From the NCBI RefSeq assembly GCF_000332055.1, contig NZ_ALVZ01000231.1, positions 49,741 through 113,740 on the forward strand: a stretch of 64,000 bases of DNA, given 5' to 3'. This DNA is from Xenococcus sp. PCC 7305. GTDB lineage: Bacteria; Cyanobacteriota; Cyanobacteriia; Cyanobacteriales; Xenococcaceae. Shown piece by piece: positions 18,389-28,164 of this stretch; positions within the stretch are counted from its first letter, which is position 1; each line of letters starts with the position of its first letter. The notes under the pieces were generated by a model, which saw nothing but the letters and a program-made list of their open reading frames with translations, had not been told where the DNA came from and did not search any database. The position numbers and the translations under genes were made by a program.

Positions 18389-20725
18389 ATGCCTGAAAAT
18401 AGCCTAGAGCGTACCATCTCTCTCAGTCCCCAAAATGGTAACGGAACCTATCTGTACTCGATGCCGATGATCGAGCAAAATGCAGTTTTGGAGGAGGATG
18501 ACGAGGGAATTGATCTCCGACAGCTAATCAGAGTAATTAAACATCGCTTGCGATTGATTACTTTAGTGACTATTGGAGTTACTAGCGCTTCGATTCTTTG
18601 GACTGTGTTTCAAGAGCCCAAATATGAAGGTAGTTTTCAACTTTTGGTGGAGCCTGTTACCCAGGGGAAAGAAGAGGATCTACTGGCTATTTTGGGGCAA
18701 AACCAAGAGGGTATGGATTACAAAACTCAAATAGAAGTTTTGCAGAGCCCGATTGTTCTCAATCCAATTCTGGAAAAATTAGCAGTGCGCTACCCAGAAA
18801 TTGAATATGAAGATCTAATTAAATTTAGAAAATCTCCGCTGCAAATAATACGAGTGGATGAGACGAAGATTATTGAAGTTTCTTATCTGGATGGCGATCG
18901 CGAAAAGATTGAGTTTGTTCTCGATACTTTGGCTCAAGATTATTTACGCTACTCGTTGGAAGAAAGAAGGGCCGAAGTTAATCAAGGAATTGAGTTTGTC
19001 GAAAATTTACTGCCAGACATTAGAGCGAATGTAGATCAATTGCAGGACAAATTACAAAAGTTTCGTCAGCGTTACAACCTAATTGATATCGAGACTCAGG
19101 CTAATATCCTGTCCCAACAACAGCTTCAGATTGAAGAGCAATTTTTTGCCGCCCAACTAGAATTGAATGAAACTCGCTCTTTGTATGAAAACTTGCAGCA
19201 ACAATTGGGGAAAGAGCCTGATGAGGCGATCGCCAACAGTTATTTAAGTGAATCAACTCGATATCAGGGATTATTAGATGAGCTACAAAAAATAGAAATT
19301 AGTCTTGCTCAAGAATCAGCTCGTTTTTCCCCACAAAATCCTGTGATTATTACTTTAGAAGAGAAAAAAGCTCAATTGCTACCTTTACTTGAGAAAGAAG
19401 CTTTTAGAGTACTAGGCAAAAATTATTCTGAGGATCAAGACTATATAACTTCTGCCCCTTCATTGAGTTCTCTGCGCTCCAAATTAGATCTCGAATATAT
19501 TAAAGCGGCGAATCAACAAGAACTTCTCAAAATTCGGGAATCTTCTCTCGCAACAGCCCTCGCCGAACTCAAAACCTCCATTGAGCAAATGCCTGTGATT
19601 GCTCGCGAGTATAGTGATTTGGAACTCGAACTCACCGTTGCAACCGAGAGTTTAACGCGGTTTTTGCAAGCTCAACAAGAACTGCAATTAGAAGCAGGAA
19701 GACAAGCTCTCCCTTGGCAAATGATTGCTAGTCCTAAGCTCGAAGAGGATCGGGTATCTCCCAATCCCCCTCTAAACATTGCCCTCGGGATTATGGGTGG
19801 TTTGCTCTTAGGTGTTGGTGCGGCTCTATTGGCGGAAAAACTAGACCCTGTGTTTCACTCTACCGAGGAAATTAAAGAAGCAATCCCCATACCGTTATTG
19901 GGCATTATCCCCACCCAAAAAGATCTCAAACCTTTAGCCGAAGTAGCAGAAAACCCTGAGACCCTGAGTTTGCCAACTTTGCAAATTGGGGGTCATGTTA
20001 TTGATATCAAGAATTCTCCGATTCCCACCTCGATAGTAGATCAGAAAAACCATCAGCATCAACGCTACAATGCTTCTCCTTTTTTGGAAGCTTTTCGCTC
20101 CCTCAATACTAATATTAAATTATTGGGTTCGGATGCGAATATTAATTCGATTGTCGTTAGTTCTTCAATTCCTTCTGAGGGTAAATCGACAGTTTCTTCC
20201 CATCTGGCTCAGGCAGCTAGTGCCATGGGACAGAAGGTCTTGTTAATCGATGCCGATTTACGTCGTCCCCAAGTTCATCTTTGGACAGGATTGGAAAATA
20301 AATCGGGTTTAAGTAATATTTTAGCCACAGGTTTGCCTGTCGAAGCGGCCATCAAACAGGTACCGCACTGGGAAAATCTTTCGGTGATCACCGCAGGCGA
20401 TATTCCTCCCGATCCGACTCGCTTGCTTTCCTCGGTCAAAATGCAAAAACTCATGGAACGACTCAAATGCGATCGCAATTACGATTTGATTATCTATGAT
20501 ACGCCGCCAATTTTAGGTTTTGCTGATGGTCGTATTTTAGCTTCTAGCACCAATGGCGTGGTCTTGGTCGTCAGAATGGGCAAAACAGACCGTTCCCTTT
20601 TAAAACAAAATCTTGATAACCTAAAAGTATCAAATGTTCCTGTTTTAGGTTTAGTCGCTAACCGCGCTAATCATAACTCAAACGGTTCTTCCTACTACTC
20701 TCGTTATTATTCCGAAAGAAAATAA
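18389..20725 (+). CDS. Polysaccharide biosynthesis tyrosine autokinase (Wzc-like)
   Basis: An N-terminal Wzz chain-length domain with a membrane segment near LRLITLVTIGVTSA, a long coiled coil (about residues 190-430), a second membrane segment (IALGIMGGLLLGVGAAL), and a C-terminal BY-kinase. The kinase has Walker A (PSEGKST), Walker A' / B region (LLIDADLRRPQ) and DTPP. The tail carries a tyrosine cluster (SYYSRYYSERK) for autophosphorylation. It controls assembly and length of exported polysaccharide with the Wza-like protein. I use the ATG at 18389; a TTG at 18356 extends the frame by 11 codons. Confidence 0.9.
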   Translation: MPENSLERTISLSPQNGNGTYLYSMPMIEQNAVLEEDDEGIDLRQLIRVIKHRLRLITLVTIGVTSASILWTVFQEPKYEGSFQLLVEPVTQGKEEDLLAILGQNQEGMDYKTQIEVLQSPIVLNPILEKLAVRYPEIEYEDLIKFRKSPLQIIRVDETKIIEVSYLDGDREKIEFVLDTLAQDYLRYSLEERRAEVNQGIEFVENLLPDIRANVDQLQDKLQKFRQRYNLIDIETQANILSQQQLQIEEQFFAAQLELNETRSLYENLQQQLGKEPDEAIANSYLSESTRYQGLLDELQKIEISLAQESARFSPQNPVIITLEEKKAQLLPLLEKEAFRVLGKNYSEDQDYITSAPSLSSLRSKLDLEYIKAANQQELLKIRESSLATALAELKTSIEQMPVIAREYSDLELELTVATESLTRFLQAQQELQLEAGRQALPWQMIASPKLEEDRVSPNPPLNIALGIMGGLLLGVGAALLAEKLDPVFHSTEEIKEAIPIPLLGIIPTQKDLKPLAEVAENPETLSLPTLQIGGHVIDIKNSPIPTSIVDQKNHQHQRYNASPFLEAFRSLNTNIKLLGSDANINSIVVSSSIPSEGKSTVSSHLAQAASAMGQKVLLIDADLRRPQVHLWTGLENKSGLSNILATGLPVEAAIKQVPHWENLSVITAGDIPPDPTRLLSSVKMQKLMERLKCDRNYDLIIYDTPPILGFADGRILASSTNGVVLVVRMGKTDRSLLKQNLDNLKVSNVPVLGLVANRANHNSNGSSYYSRYYSERK

Positions 20726-20743
20726 TGAGGTGTTAAATATTTC

Positions 20744-20771
20744 CTCATCCTTCATCCCTCATCCCTCATCC
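20744..20771. repeat. Heptamer array CTCATCC (4 units)
   Basis: CTCATCC, TTCATCC, CTCATCC, CTCATCC in tandem in the 54-bp gap after the kinase gene, ending 9 bp before the start of the next gene. It occupies the place where a ribosome site is expected. Confidence 0.75.
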
Positions 20772-20779
20772 TTTCCTTT

Positions 20780-21313
20780 ATGACTTTGCCTGTTAGTAAT
20801 TCAACCCTATTCCTCACTATTCTGACGATGGTGGGTTTACCTTTTTTCATTCGTGGTTCGGTGAAAGACCGCACGGAAGAATTAGAAATTGCGACTTCTG
20901 AATCGGAAGATATTTTGCTCCCCAAGTTACAAACCTATTTTGAGAATCGAGCTTATAAGGCGATCGCCGTAGACAAAGATAACAATCAGGTGACCTTCCA
21001 AGGTTTTGTCCAACCTAGTTGGTTCATGGCAATTTTTCTGACCTTTTTGACGCTTTTGGGTTTATTTTCTTTGGCCTTAGTTTTGGTGCAATTGTATCCC
21101 GCGATCGCTAATGTCTTTTGGTTGTTATTACTGCTGTCTCCAGTTTCTGGGGTTTTCTACTGGAAAAATGCCGCCAGATTGGAAAAAGTCCTACTCAGAA
21201 TCGAAACTGAATTTAATGGACAAGATAGCTACAAACTCATTACGCTGATTGGTCATCGGGATGAATTAACTCAATTAAGAAAAAACTTATCCTTTAAATT
21301 GATCAAACCTTAG
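20780..21313 (+). CDS. Cofactor assembly of complex C subunit B (CCB family)
   Basis: 177 residues with an N-terminal membrane segment, the motif FIRGSVKDRTEE, a soluble loop, and two more membrane segments around FLTFLTLLGLFSLALVLV and VFWLLLLLSPVSGV. This matches the cyanobacterial relatives of plastid CCB proteins, which help attach heme c-i' to cytochrome b6. Assignment to a particular CCB subfamily (CCB1 or CCB2/4) is uncertain. A heptamer array lies directly upstream, so translation may depend on an unusual leader. Confidence 0.65.
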   Translation: MTLPVSNSTLFLTILTMVGLPFFIRGSVKDRTEELEIATSESEDILLPKLQTYFENRAYKAIAVDKDNNQVTFQGFVQPSWFMAIFLTFLTLLGLFSLALVLVQLYPAIANVFWLLLLLSPVSGVFYWKNAARLEKVLLRIETEFNGQDSYKLITLIGHRDELTQLRKNLSFKLIKP

Positions 21314-21410
21314 GGACTTTGCCTCAGATATTCTTTCCCATTCCAAAAACAGAGACCTATAATAAAACCAACTTGTAAACCTCTCACCTGTTGATCAGCA
21401 GTCGCTAGCA

Positions 21411-24400
21411 ATGAACAGTCTCTTACTCGATCGCCTCAAAAGTCCCAGCCGTCCCGTGTTAGTCTTCGATGGCGGGATGGGAACCAATCTCCAAACCCAA
21501 AATCTCACAGCCGAAGATTTTGGTGGAGCCGAATACGAAGGATGTAATGAATATCTGGTCCATACCAAACCAGAAGCCGTCGAAATAGTGCATCGAGGTT
21601 TCCTAGAAGCTGGCGCAGATGTAATTGAAACTGATACCTTTGGTGGTACGGCGATGGTGTTGGCCGAATATGACTTGGCAGATCAGGCATACTATCTCAA
21701 TAAGACGGCTGCGGAATTAGCAAAAAAACTCACAGAGGAATATTCTACCCCCGACAAGCCTCGTTTCGTTGCCGGATCAATGGGCCCCGGCACCAAATTG
21801 CCCACCTTGGGACATATTGACTATGACACCCTGCGGACTAACTACGAGCTACAAGCAGAAGCCTTATATGACGGCGGCGTAGATTTATTTTTAGTCGAAA
21901 CCTGTATGGATGTGTTGCAGATTAAAGCAGCACTGAATGGCATTGAAGCTGTCTTTGACAAAAAAGGCGATCGCAAACCCCTAATGGTCTCAGTCACCAT
22001 GGAACAAATGGGGACAATGCTCTCAGGCTCAACAATGGAAGCAGCCTTAGCAATTTTAGAACCATTTCCCATTGATATTCTTGGGCTCAACTGCGCCACA
22101 GGGCCCGACTTGATGAAGGAACATGTTAAGCATTTGTCGGAACATTCACCCTTTATAGTTTCCTGTGTGCCTAATGCCGGCTTACCCGAAAATATTGGCG
22201 GACAAGCTCATTACAAATTGACGCCCATGGAACTTCGGATGTCATTAATGCATTTTGTCGAGGATTTGGGAGTGCAAATAATCGGCGGTTGTTGCGGTAC
22301 TCGTTACGAACATATTGAACAACTAGCAGACATGGCTCAGGATTTGACCCCCAAAGAACGCCATCCTGAATTTGAGCCTTCTGCCGCCTCAATTTACAAT
22401 ACCCAACCTTATATTCAAGATAATTCTTTCCTGATTGTCGGCGAAAGACTCAACGCTAGTGGTTCCAAAAAATGTCGAACTCTGCTCAATGAAGAAAACT
22501 GGGATAGCCTGGTGGCAATGGGGAAAGCCCAGGTCAAAGAAGGTGCCCATATTCTTGATGTTAACGTGGACTATGTGGGCAGAGACGGCGAGCAAGACAT
22601 GCATGAATTGGCATCTCGCTTGGTCAATAATGTCACTTTACCCCTGATGCTTGACTCCACCGAATGGACAAAAATGGAAGCAGGGTTGAAAGTAGCTGGC
22701 GGAAAATGTATCCTCAATTCCACTAACTACGAAGATGGCGAAGAAAGATTTATCAAAGTATTAGAACTTGCCAAAACCTATGGCGCAGGAGTAGTCATTG
22801 GGACGATCGATGAAGATGGCATGGGTAGAACCGCAGATAAGAAATTTGAGATTGCCAAGCGTTCCTATGATGCTGCGATCGCCTATGGCATTCCCGCCCA
22901 CGAAATATTCTTCGATCCTCTAGCCTTACCTGCTTCTACAGGGATTGAAGAAGATCGCGAAAATGCTAAAGCAACCGTCGATGCCATCAGAAGAATTCGC
23001 GATGAATTACCCGGTTGTCATATTCTGCTCGGAGTTTCCAACGTTTCCTTTGGTTTAAACTTAGCTGCACGACAAGTTTTAAATTCAGTTTTCTTACATG
23101 AATGTATGCAGGTCGGATTAGACTCGGCCATTGTGAATGCCAGTAAGATTCTACCTCTTTCTAAAATAGATCCATCCCACCAAAAGATTTGTTTTGATTT
23201 AATCTATGACCGACGGGAATTTGACGGTGATATTTGCACTTATGACCCTTTAGGCGAGCTAACAACATTATTCGCAGGCAAGAAAGCCAAAAAATCTGAA
23301 GCAGTCGATAAAAATCTGCCGATTAATGAAAGACTCAAGCAACATATTATTGATGGGGAGAGAATTGGTTTAGATGAAGCTCTAGACGAAGCCATGCAAG
23401 ATTATCCTCCTCTAGATATTATCAATACTTTCTTGTTAGATGGTATGAAAGTTGTTGGTGAATTATTTGGTTCTGGCCAAATGCAATTACCTTTTGTCTT
23501 GCAGTCAGCCCAAACGATGAAAGCTGCTGTGGCTCATTTAGAACCCCATATGGATAAGGCGGAAACTGATGATCGGGGCAAAGGTAAATTTGTGATTGCA
23601 ACGGTTAAAGGTGATGTTCACGATATTGGTAAAAATCTCGTTGATATCATTCTGTCTAATAATGGTTATAAGGTAATTAATCTTGGCATCAAGCAACCAA
23701 TTGATAATATTATTAAAGCCTACGAAGAACATCAGCCGGACTGTATTGCCATGAGTGGTTTGTTGGTAAAATCGACAGCATTCATGAAGGACAATCTAGA
23801 GGTATTTAACGAAAAAGGCATCACTGTTCCCGTTATTTTAGGGGGCGCGGCACTGACGCCTAAATTTGTTAACCAAGATTGTCAAAATACTTACAACGGT
23901 AAAGTTATCTATGGTAAAGATGCTTTTGCAGATTTGCATTTTATGGATAAATTAATGCCTGCCAAAGTAGAAAATAATTGGGATGATATCAAAGGCTTTT
24001 TAGATGAAGTTGATGACATTGCGCAAACCTATGCCAGCGACGGCTCAGAACAACCTTTTGAGGGAGAAAACCGCGATAAAATTTTTGTCGATGAAGTTAG
24101 TAAGCCAGAAGAACCTTTAGTAATCGATACTCGTCGTTCTGATGAAGTAGCTTTGGATATTGAACGACCCACACCACCATTTTGGGGCAGTAAAATATTA
24201 AAAGCCAATCAAATTGCGATTGAAGAAGTTTTTCCTTATCTAGATTTACAAGCTTTGTTTGTGGGTCAGTGGCAATTTAGAAAACCCAAGGAACAATCGA
24301 GAGAAGAATATGATGAGTTCCTCGCCAGAAAAGTGCATCCTATTTTGGAAGAGTGGAAACAAAAATCTCTGACTGAAAATTTATTAGACCCCACAGTCAT

Positions 24401-24968
24401 TTATGGTTATTTCCCCTGTAATGCAGAAGGGAATACTGTATATATCTATGACCCTGAAGATCATAGTAAGTTGGTCACATCCTTTGAATTTCCCAGACAA
24501 AGATCTGGCAAAAGATTATGTATTGCCGATTTCTTTGCGACCAAAGAATCAGGCGTAATTGATGTTTTCCCGATGCAAGCTGTTACCGTTGGGGAAATAG
24601 CTACTGAATATGCCCAAAAGCTGTTTAGCGATGATCAATATACTGATTATCTCTACTATCATGGTCTAGCAGTGCAGATGGCGGAAGCTTTGGCCGAATG
24701 GACTCATGCGAGGATACGTAGTGAGTTGGGCTTTGAGGCAGAAGATTCAGAGAATATCAGAGATATTTTGCAACAACGCTATCGCGGTTCTCGTTATAGT
24801 TTCGGATATCCTGCTTGTCCTCATATACCGGACCAATATAAACAATTGGATTTGTTGGATACCAAACGTATCAATATGTATATGGATGAAAGTGAGCAAT
24901 TGTATCCGGAACAGTCTACTACGGCGATTATCACCTATCATCCTGTAGCGAGATACTTTAGTACTTAA
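21411..24968 (+). CDS. metH: Cobalamin-dependent methionine synthase
   Basis: A full-length MetH of 1185 residues. The order is homocysteine domain (1-~320, zinc cysteines in GLNCATG and [10 protein letters not shown]), pterin domain (~340-600, [11 protein letters not shown]), cobalamin cap, B12-binding domain with the DxHxxG motif D735-H737-G740, and the AdoMet activation domain ([10 protein letters not shown] near 1130). It methylates homocysteine from methyl-tetrahydrofolate. No cobalamin riboswitch is recognisable in the 97-bp leader. The stop overlaps the ATG of a decayed PIN-like gene as TAATG. Confidence 0.97.
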   Translation: MNSLLLDRLKSPSRPVLVFDGGMGTNLQTQNLTAEDFGGAEYEGCNEYLVHTKPEAVEIVHRGFLEAGADVIETDTFGGTAMVLAEYDLADQAYYLNKTAAELAKKLTEEYSTPDKPRFVAGSMGPGTKLPTLGHIDYDTLRTNYELQAEALYDGGVDLFLVETCMDVLQIKAALNGIEAVFDKKGDRKPLMVSVTMEQMGTMLSGSTMEAALAILEPFPIDILGLNCATGPDLMKEHVKHLSEHSPFIVSCVPNAGLPENIGGQAHYKLTPMELRMSLMHFVEDLGVQIIGGCCGTRYEHIEQLADMAQDLTPKERHPEFEPSAASIYNTQPYIQDNSFLIVGERLNASGSKKCRTLLNEENWDSLVAMGKAQVKEGAHILDVNVDYVGRDGEQDMHELASRLVNNVTLPLMLDSTEWTKMEAGLKVAGGKCILNSTNYEDGEERFIKVLELAKTYGAGVVIGTIDEDGMGRTADKKFEIAKRSYDAAIAYGIPAHEIFFDPLALPASTGIEEDRENAKATVDAIRRIRDELPGCHILLGVSNVSFGLNLAARQVLNSVFLHECMQVGLDSAIVNASKILPLSKIDPSHQKICFDLIYDRREFDGDICTYDPLGELTTLFAGKKAKKSEAVDKNLPINERLKQHIIDGERIGLDEALDEAMQDYPPLDIINTFLLDGMKVVGELFGSGQMQLPFVLQSAQTMKAAVAHLEPHMDKAETDDRGKGKFVIATVKGDVHDIGKNLVDIILSNNGYKVINLGIKQPIDNIIKAYEEHQPDCIAMSGLLVKSTAFMKDNLEVFNEKGITVPVILGGAALTPKFVNQDCQNTYNGKVIYGKDAFADLHFMDKLMPAKVENNWDDIKGFLDEVDDIAQTYASDGSEQPFEGENRDKIFVDEVSKPEEPLVIDTRRSDEVALDIERPTPPFWGSKILKANQIAIEEVFPYLDLQALFVGQWQFRKPKEQSREEYDEFLARKVHPILEEWKQKSLTENLLDPTVIYGYFPCNAEGNTVYIYDPEDHSKLVTSFEFPRQRSGKRLCIADFFATKESGVIDVFPMQAVTVGEIATEYAQKLFSDDQYTDYLYYHGLAVQMAEALAEWTHARIRSELGFEAEDSENIRDILQQRYRGSRYSFGYPACPHIPDQYKQLDLLDTKRINMYMDESEQLYPEQSTTAIITYHPVARYFST

Positions 24969-25200
24969 TGATAGATTTAATCTATCTTGACTATAATTGT
25001 TTTCAAAGAGGTTTTGACGATCTTTCACAAACTAGAATGAAAATGGGGGCCCTGGCTTGTCAGGATGTTTTCACTCAAGCTGAAAAAAAGCAAGTAACTT
25101 TAATCTGGTCTTTCATGCATCAGAAACCTTGCTTTGCCCTTTTCTTCAAAGGAATTTGCTGTTTTAGCTATGGCAAATGTCTGTCAAGTTAAAATCGCCC
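24968..25200 (+). pseudogene. Frameshifted fragment of a PIN-like protein
   Basis: The first ~50 codons ([18 protein letters not shown], then ALACQDVFTQAEKKQVTLIW-SFMH) resemble the N-terminus of a cyanobacterial PIN-domain-like family, including the early Asp. At about 25121-25125 the match moves to the +1 frame, which reads LALPFSSKEFAVLAMANVCQ and ends near 25200; the rest of the domain is missing. The ATG overlaps the metH stop (TAATG). I recall the family from its start pattern, and this should be confirmed by a search. Decay by frameshift and 3' loss is read directly from the sequence. Confidence 0.55.
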
Positions 25201-25396
25201 TAAAGCTATTTCTCTCAGCTCTTCGATTTCTGCAACTAATCCGAGCTTGTCGATAATATCGGCGATGATTCCACAGTGATCTTAGGCTATTTTTCTCAAA
25301 TCTCTCTTATTAGTTAGATCTGGGTAAGTCTTTTTAAGTTGTTTGGTTGAATCAACTAAAGTTAATCTATAAACTTGCTGCTTGACTTGTAATATT
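25189..25396 (-). pseudogene. Degenerate reading frame with internal stop
   Basis: On the minus strand a continuous frame reads KQQVYRLTLVDSTKQLKKTY, PDLTNKRDLRKIA, a TAA (plus coordinates 25282-25284), then DHCGIIADIIDKLGLVAEI and EELREIALGRF with a stop at 25189. The amino-acid texture on both sides of the stop looks like real protein, and no start codon with a leader precedes it. I cannot name the parent family; the last part vaguely recalls the N-terminus of some transposases. It follows the coiled-coil gene directly and may be the rest of the same transcription unit. Confidence 0.35.
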
Positions 25397-25846
25397 TTAT
25401 TGAATTTCCTTATGTTGATTACTCTCTTGTATGGCATGAATTAATTCCTGAATGAATTTGATAATTTCACTTCTTCCTAAGATATTGGATAAGAGCTGCT
25501 CCTGAAATGATATTAAGGTGATCCCCATCTGGGATTTTAATTCTTGCAATTCATATTTAAGTTGAGAAATTTCTGTGGTTAATCTCTCATTTTTTTCTCT
25601 TTCTTTCTTGAAAGAGTGCTCAACACTATTTCTTTGTTTGCCAATTTTTCTGTTGGTTGCTCCTAGTGCTTTATTCTTGGCAATCAGAACCCTAATCAGT
25701 TTTGATACAGCTTGATTATTTTCGAGAATAGAAAGCAATTCAGCTTTCTGAGAGTTTGTTAAGTATTTAGAAATATCTCGATTAATTTTATGATTATTTT
25801 TCAGCTCTTTAGATAAGTCATATAATTCACATTTATTTTTATTCAT
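25397..25846 (-). CDS. Small coiled-coil protein, function unknown
   Basis: 149 residues, highly charged, Lys/Glu-rich, with a coiled coil over about residues 75-115 (KKEREKNERLTTEISQL) and a helical C-terminus. No signal peptide or membrane segment. I recognise no family. The gene is more AT-rich than its neighbours and sits among decayed genes, so it may be part of a mobile remnant rather than a core gene. Confidence 0.5.
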   Translation of the reverse strand: MNKNKCELYDLSKELKNNHKINRDISKYLTNSQKAELLSILENNQAVSKLIRVLIAKNKALGATNRKIGKQRNSVEHSFKKEREKNERLTTEISQLKYELQELKSQMGITLISFQEQLLSNILGRSEIIKFIQELIHAIQESNQHKEIQ

Positions 25847-26105
25847 AATATTAAGTCAATTAATACTTTCTTTACATATGTCCGTATGTTAAGAAATAAA
25901 AAAGATTAAAGCAATAGAAATTACACCTAAAAACATTAATATTTTTTTGTAAATAAATACGAGTTATTATTTATTGATTTAGGCTAAAAATCTAGATATC
26001 TCTTAAAAATATAAATCTTTATACTGTCTTTATTAAAAATTTGTATTAGTTTCTAATGATACAGGTCCAAACCTTGATGGGTTTTCTAGTTCCTAGGAGT
26101 TCGGG
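25847..26105. other. AT-rich gap next to transposase remnant
   Basis: About 260 bp of very AT-rich DNA with no ORF or hairpin of note. It ends in CCTTGATGGGTTTTCTAGTT next to the transposase remnant, which could include an old insertion-sequence end, but no matching inverted repeat was found. Confidence 0.4.
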
Positions 26106-26215
26106 TTAAGCAGAGACAGGCAAAACAAAGTCATCAAGAGCAATAGAGGGCTTTTTGGCGACAATAAGCAGCAATCAAGCCAGCTAATAAATTAACCACA
26201 AAGTTAATTAGGAGA
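26106..26215 (-). pseudogene. C-terminal remnant of a transposase
   Basis: The minus strand reads NFVVNLLAGLIAAYCRQ, then one frame shift and KKPSIALDDFVLPVSA followed by a stop. A helix ending in LIAYC followed by KKPS is characteristic of the C-termini of several IS transposases (IS982/IS4-type patterns). Only ~36 codons remain and they are frameshifted, so this is a fossil. Confidence 0.45.
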
Positions 26216-26223
26216 AGGAAGTA

Positions 26224-26637
26224 TTAGGCAATTTCGCTTGTTTCACTTTTTTTGTAAGCAGCCCAGCCTCCGAGATCAGAAATATCAAGCCATTGATATT
26301 TTTCGACCAACTCTTGAGGATAAAGCATCGCGATCGCCTGTTCCCCTCCCTCCAAATCCACTGTTTCAGGATACATATGAGGAGGTTCGTTATTCAAGAG
26401 ATATTCATATTGCTCCTGGGTCATTTCATAAATTTCGCCAGGAATACTAACACCGCCGGTATCTACTGCATAAATAGCAGGATGCCAACCATTTTCTGCT
26501 GCATGAAGACGATAGCCCTCTATCGTCCGAGCAGTTTTAAGGAAAGTTGCTGATTGAAGATTTTTGTGATCTGGTTGTCCTTGCAACGCCGAACCACAGA
26601 TAAAAACTCTCTTGGTGCCTGATTCTGTTGTACTCAT
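26224..26637 (-). CDS. AtzF C-terminal-like / gamma-glutamylcyclotransferase-fold protein
   Basis: 137 residues opening with VFICGSALQGQPDH, the P-loop-like YGSL-type start of the cyclotransferase fold, followed by EGYRLHAAENGWHPAIY and GEIYEMTQEQYEYLLNNEPP. This matches the C-terminal domain that follows the amidase in allophanate hydrolase, here as a stand-alone protein. It lies 22 bp after the GntR gene in the same direction, in a cluster with an M20 amidohydrolase, so a part in ureide or carbamoyl-compound metabolism is likely. Confidence 0.7.
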   Translation of the reverse strand: MSTTESGTKRVFICGSALQGQPDHKNLQSATFLKTARTIEGYRLHAAENGWHPAIYAVDTGGVSIPGEIYEMTQEQYEYLLNNEPPHMYPETVDLEGGEQAIAMLYPQELVEKYQWLDISDLGGWAAYKKSETSEIA

Positions 26638-26659
26638 ATTATTTTTTTACTGGTTTGAT

Positions 26660-27352
26660 TTAATTAGAATTAGATTCTTGATGAGTCATGATTTCCATTT
26701 CGCCGACAACTCTAACTTTGCTGGCAGCTAAATGTTGCTTAATAAATTTGCTTGCCAAATCTGGATTTTTACTCGCGATCGCATCATATATTTGGCGATG
26801 TTCTAAGCGAATTTCTAAAACTTGAGGATTATGTTGCGTAGTTTGCACTCGCAACAAGGCCATTTTGTCGAAAACCTGTTCTAATAAGGCAAGTAACCAT
26901 TGATTATCAGAAATTTCTGCTATCAGATGATGAAATTGATAGTCTAGTTCTAATAACTCAAAACTATTCAATTCTCCTGAATTAGCTTCTGTTAACTGTT
27001 CCGCCGAAATTATATATTGCTCTAATTGTTTGAGCTGTTGGGAATTAACAAGTTTACAAGCACCTGCCACCGCAACTTCTTCTAGGGCAATCCGACAATC
27101 ATAAAGTTGCACCGCATCTTTGATCGACATTTTGGCGACTCTAAACCCACCATTAGGATTGGAGACAATTAATTTTTCCCGTTGCAACTGCCCGATCGCC
27201 TCACGAATCGGAGTTCGGCTAACATTTAATTGTTTGGCTAATTTAGTTTCAACTATGCGCTCCCCTGATGCCAAATCGCCCGTGAGAATAATTTTTCTCA
27301 GAGCTTGATAAACCTGCTCTCTTAAAGATTTACTTCGTTGAATGGCAATCAT
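26660..27352 (-). CDS. GntR family regulator, FadR/FCD subfamily
   Basis: Residues ~10-72 form the winged helix (LASGERIVETKLAKQLNVSR and TPIREAIGQLQREKLI). Residues ~80-215 are an all-helical FCD ligand domain with a likely metal site (D in ELDYQFHHLIAE, and the later His residues). FCD regulators sense small organic acids or metabolites. A 13-bp palindrome GTATACAGTATAC sits 42 bp upstream of the start, and the same palindrome sits 36 bp upstream of the amidohydrolase gene, which argues for autoregulation and control of that gene. Confidence 0.88.
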   Translation of the reverse strand: MIAIQRSKSLREQVYQALRKIILTGDLASGERIVETKLAKQLNVSRTPIREAIGQLQREKLIVSNPNGGFRVAKMSIKDAVQLYDCRIALEEVAVAGACKLVNSQQLKQLEQYIISAEQLTEANSGELNSFELLELDYQFHHLIAEISDNQWLLALLEQVFDKMALLRVQTTQHNPQVLEIRLEHRQIYDAIASKNPDLASKFIKQHLAASKVRVVGEMEIMTHQESNSN

Positions 27353-27393
27353 AAATAGAATGAGAACTCTTAAAACAATGTTCGCGATTTTAC

Positions 27394-27406
27394 GTATACA
27401 GTATAC
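27394..27406. promoter_or_regulatory. Predicted GntR operator (own promoter)
   Basis: GTATACAGTATAC, a 13-bp near-palindrome with half-sites GTATAC around a central A. It is the exact reverse complement of the site at 29454-29466. FCD-type GntR proteins commonly bind sites of the TTGTATACAA kind. Confidence 0.75.
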
Positions 27407-27456
27407 ACGAAAAAAATCAATAATCTAACACAACTAATTCACTCCAGACAGATGTT

Positions 27457-28086
27457 TTAATCGACGTTCTCTCTCACCCAATGTCGAACAGCTTGTCTGA
27501 TTGCACGTCTCCCACTAGTTCGGGATTTTTCAATTAAATTGGGTATTTGCTGAATTGGCAGATGAGGAAAAATTAGACTCTTCTTGGCCTTCAGGTATTC
27601 CCCATTTTTCAGCAAGTAGATAGTTAGTGTTCCTGATTCGTAACACCAGATTTCCATTACTTTCAATCGCGCGTAAATGGGAAAACGAGGTAAAGATTTA
27701 CTAGTTAGATCAATTTCTAGAACTAGATCAGGAGGCGGATCTCGATCGAGGTCAAAATTTAACTGTCCTCGGACGAGGGTTTCGTTTTGAAAATAAAAGC
27801 AATTATCGGGTTCTACTCCTGCTAATTGAGTTTTTAGCTTCCAGGTTGTTGAGCCCAAGCTTTCATAATCCAATTCTAATTCCTCTGCGAGATCTTTAAC
27901 TACATCCCCAATAACTTCTTTGTAATACTCATGTTCTGGTAAGGGATTCATAATTTCTAGTGTGCCTTGGTCGTAAGCTAAACGAGTACCACTGCGACTT
28001 CCTAAGTCTAAAAGTAAATCCTCAAACTGTTGCCAGTTAATATTCTGCAGGATAACTCGATCAGCTCTGGATGTGGTTATTAGCAT
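27457..28086 (-). CDS. Uma2 family PD-(D/E)XK nuclease-fold protein
   Basis: 209 residues with the Uma2 order: an N-terminal VILQNINWQQFEDLLLDL, GTRLAYDQGTLEIMNPLPEHE, then PDLVLEIDLTSKS (the D and ExD of the nuclease-fold site), YARLKVMEIWCYE, and a basic C-terminus. Uma2 genes are extremely numerous in cyanobacteria and their role is unclear. It lies between the amidohydrolase and the GntR gene, same strand, and interrupts what otherwise looks like one regulon. Confidence 0.88.
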   Translation of the reverse strand: MLITTSRADRVILQNINWQQFEDLLLDLGSRSGTRLAYDQGTLEIMNPLPEHEYYKEVIGDVVKDLAEELELDYESLGSTTWKLKTQLAGVEPDNCFYFQNETLVRGQLNFDLDRDPPPDLVLEIDLTSKSLPRFPIYARLKVMEIWCYESGTLTIYLLKNGEYLKAKKSLIFPHLPIQQIPNLIEKSRTSGRRAIRQAVRHWVRENVD

Positions 28087-28164
28087 TGATATAGACCTTC
28101 TAATAAATCATGAATTATTAATACTGAAAGCAAGTTTAAGATATCAATATCCTATCAAGTATTC

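Noticed and set aside
21314..21410. Cobalamin riboswitch before metH
   Set aside because: The 97-bp leader is too short for the full element and lacks the conserved B12-box GCCACTG-type sequence.
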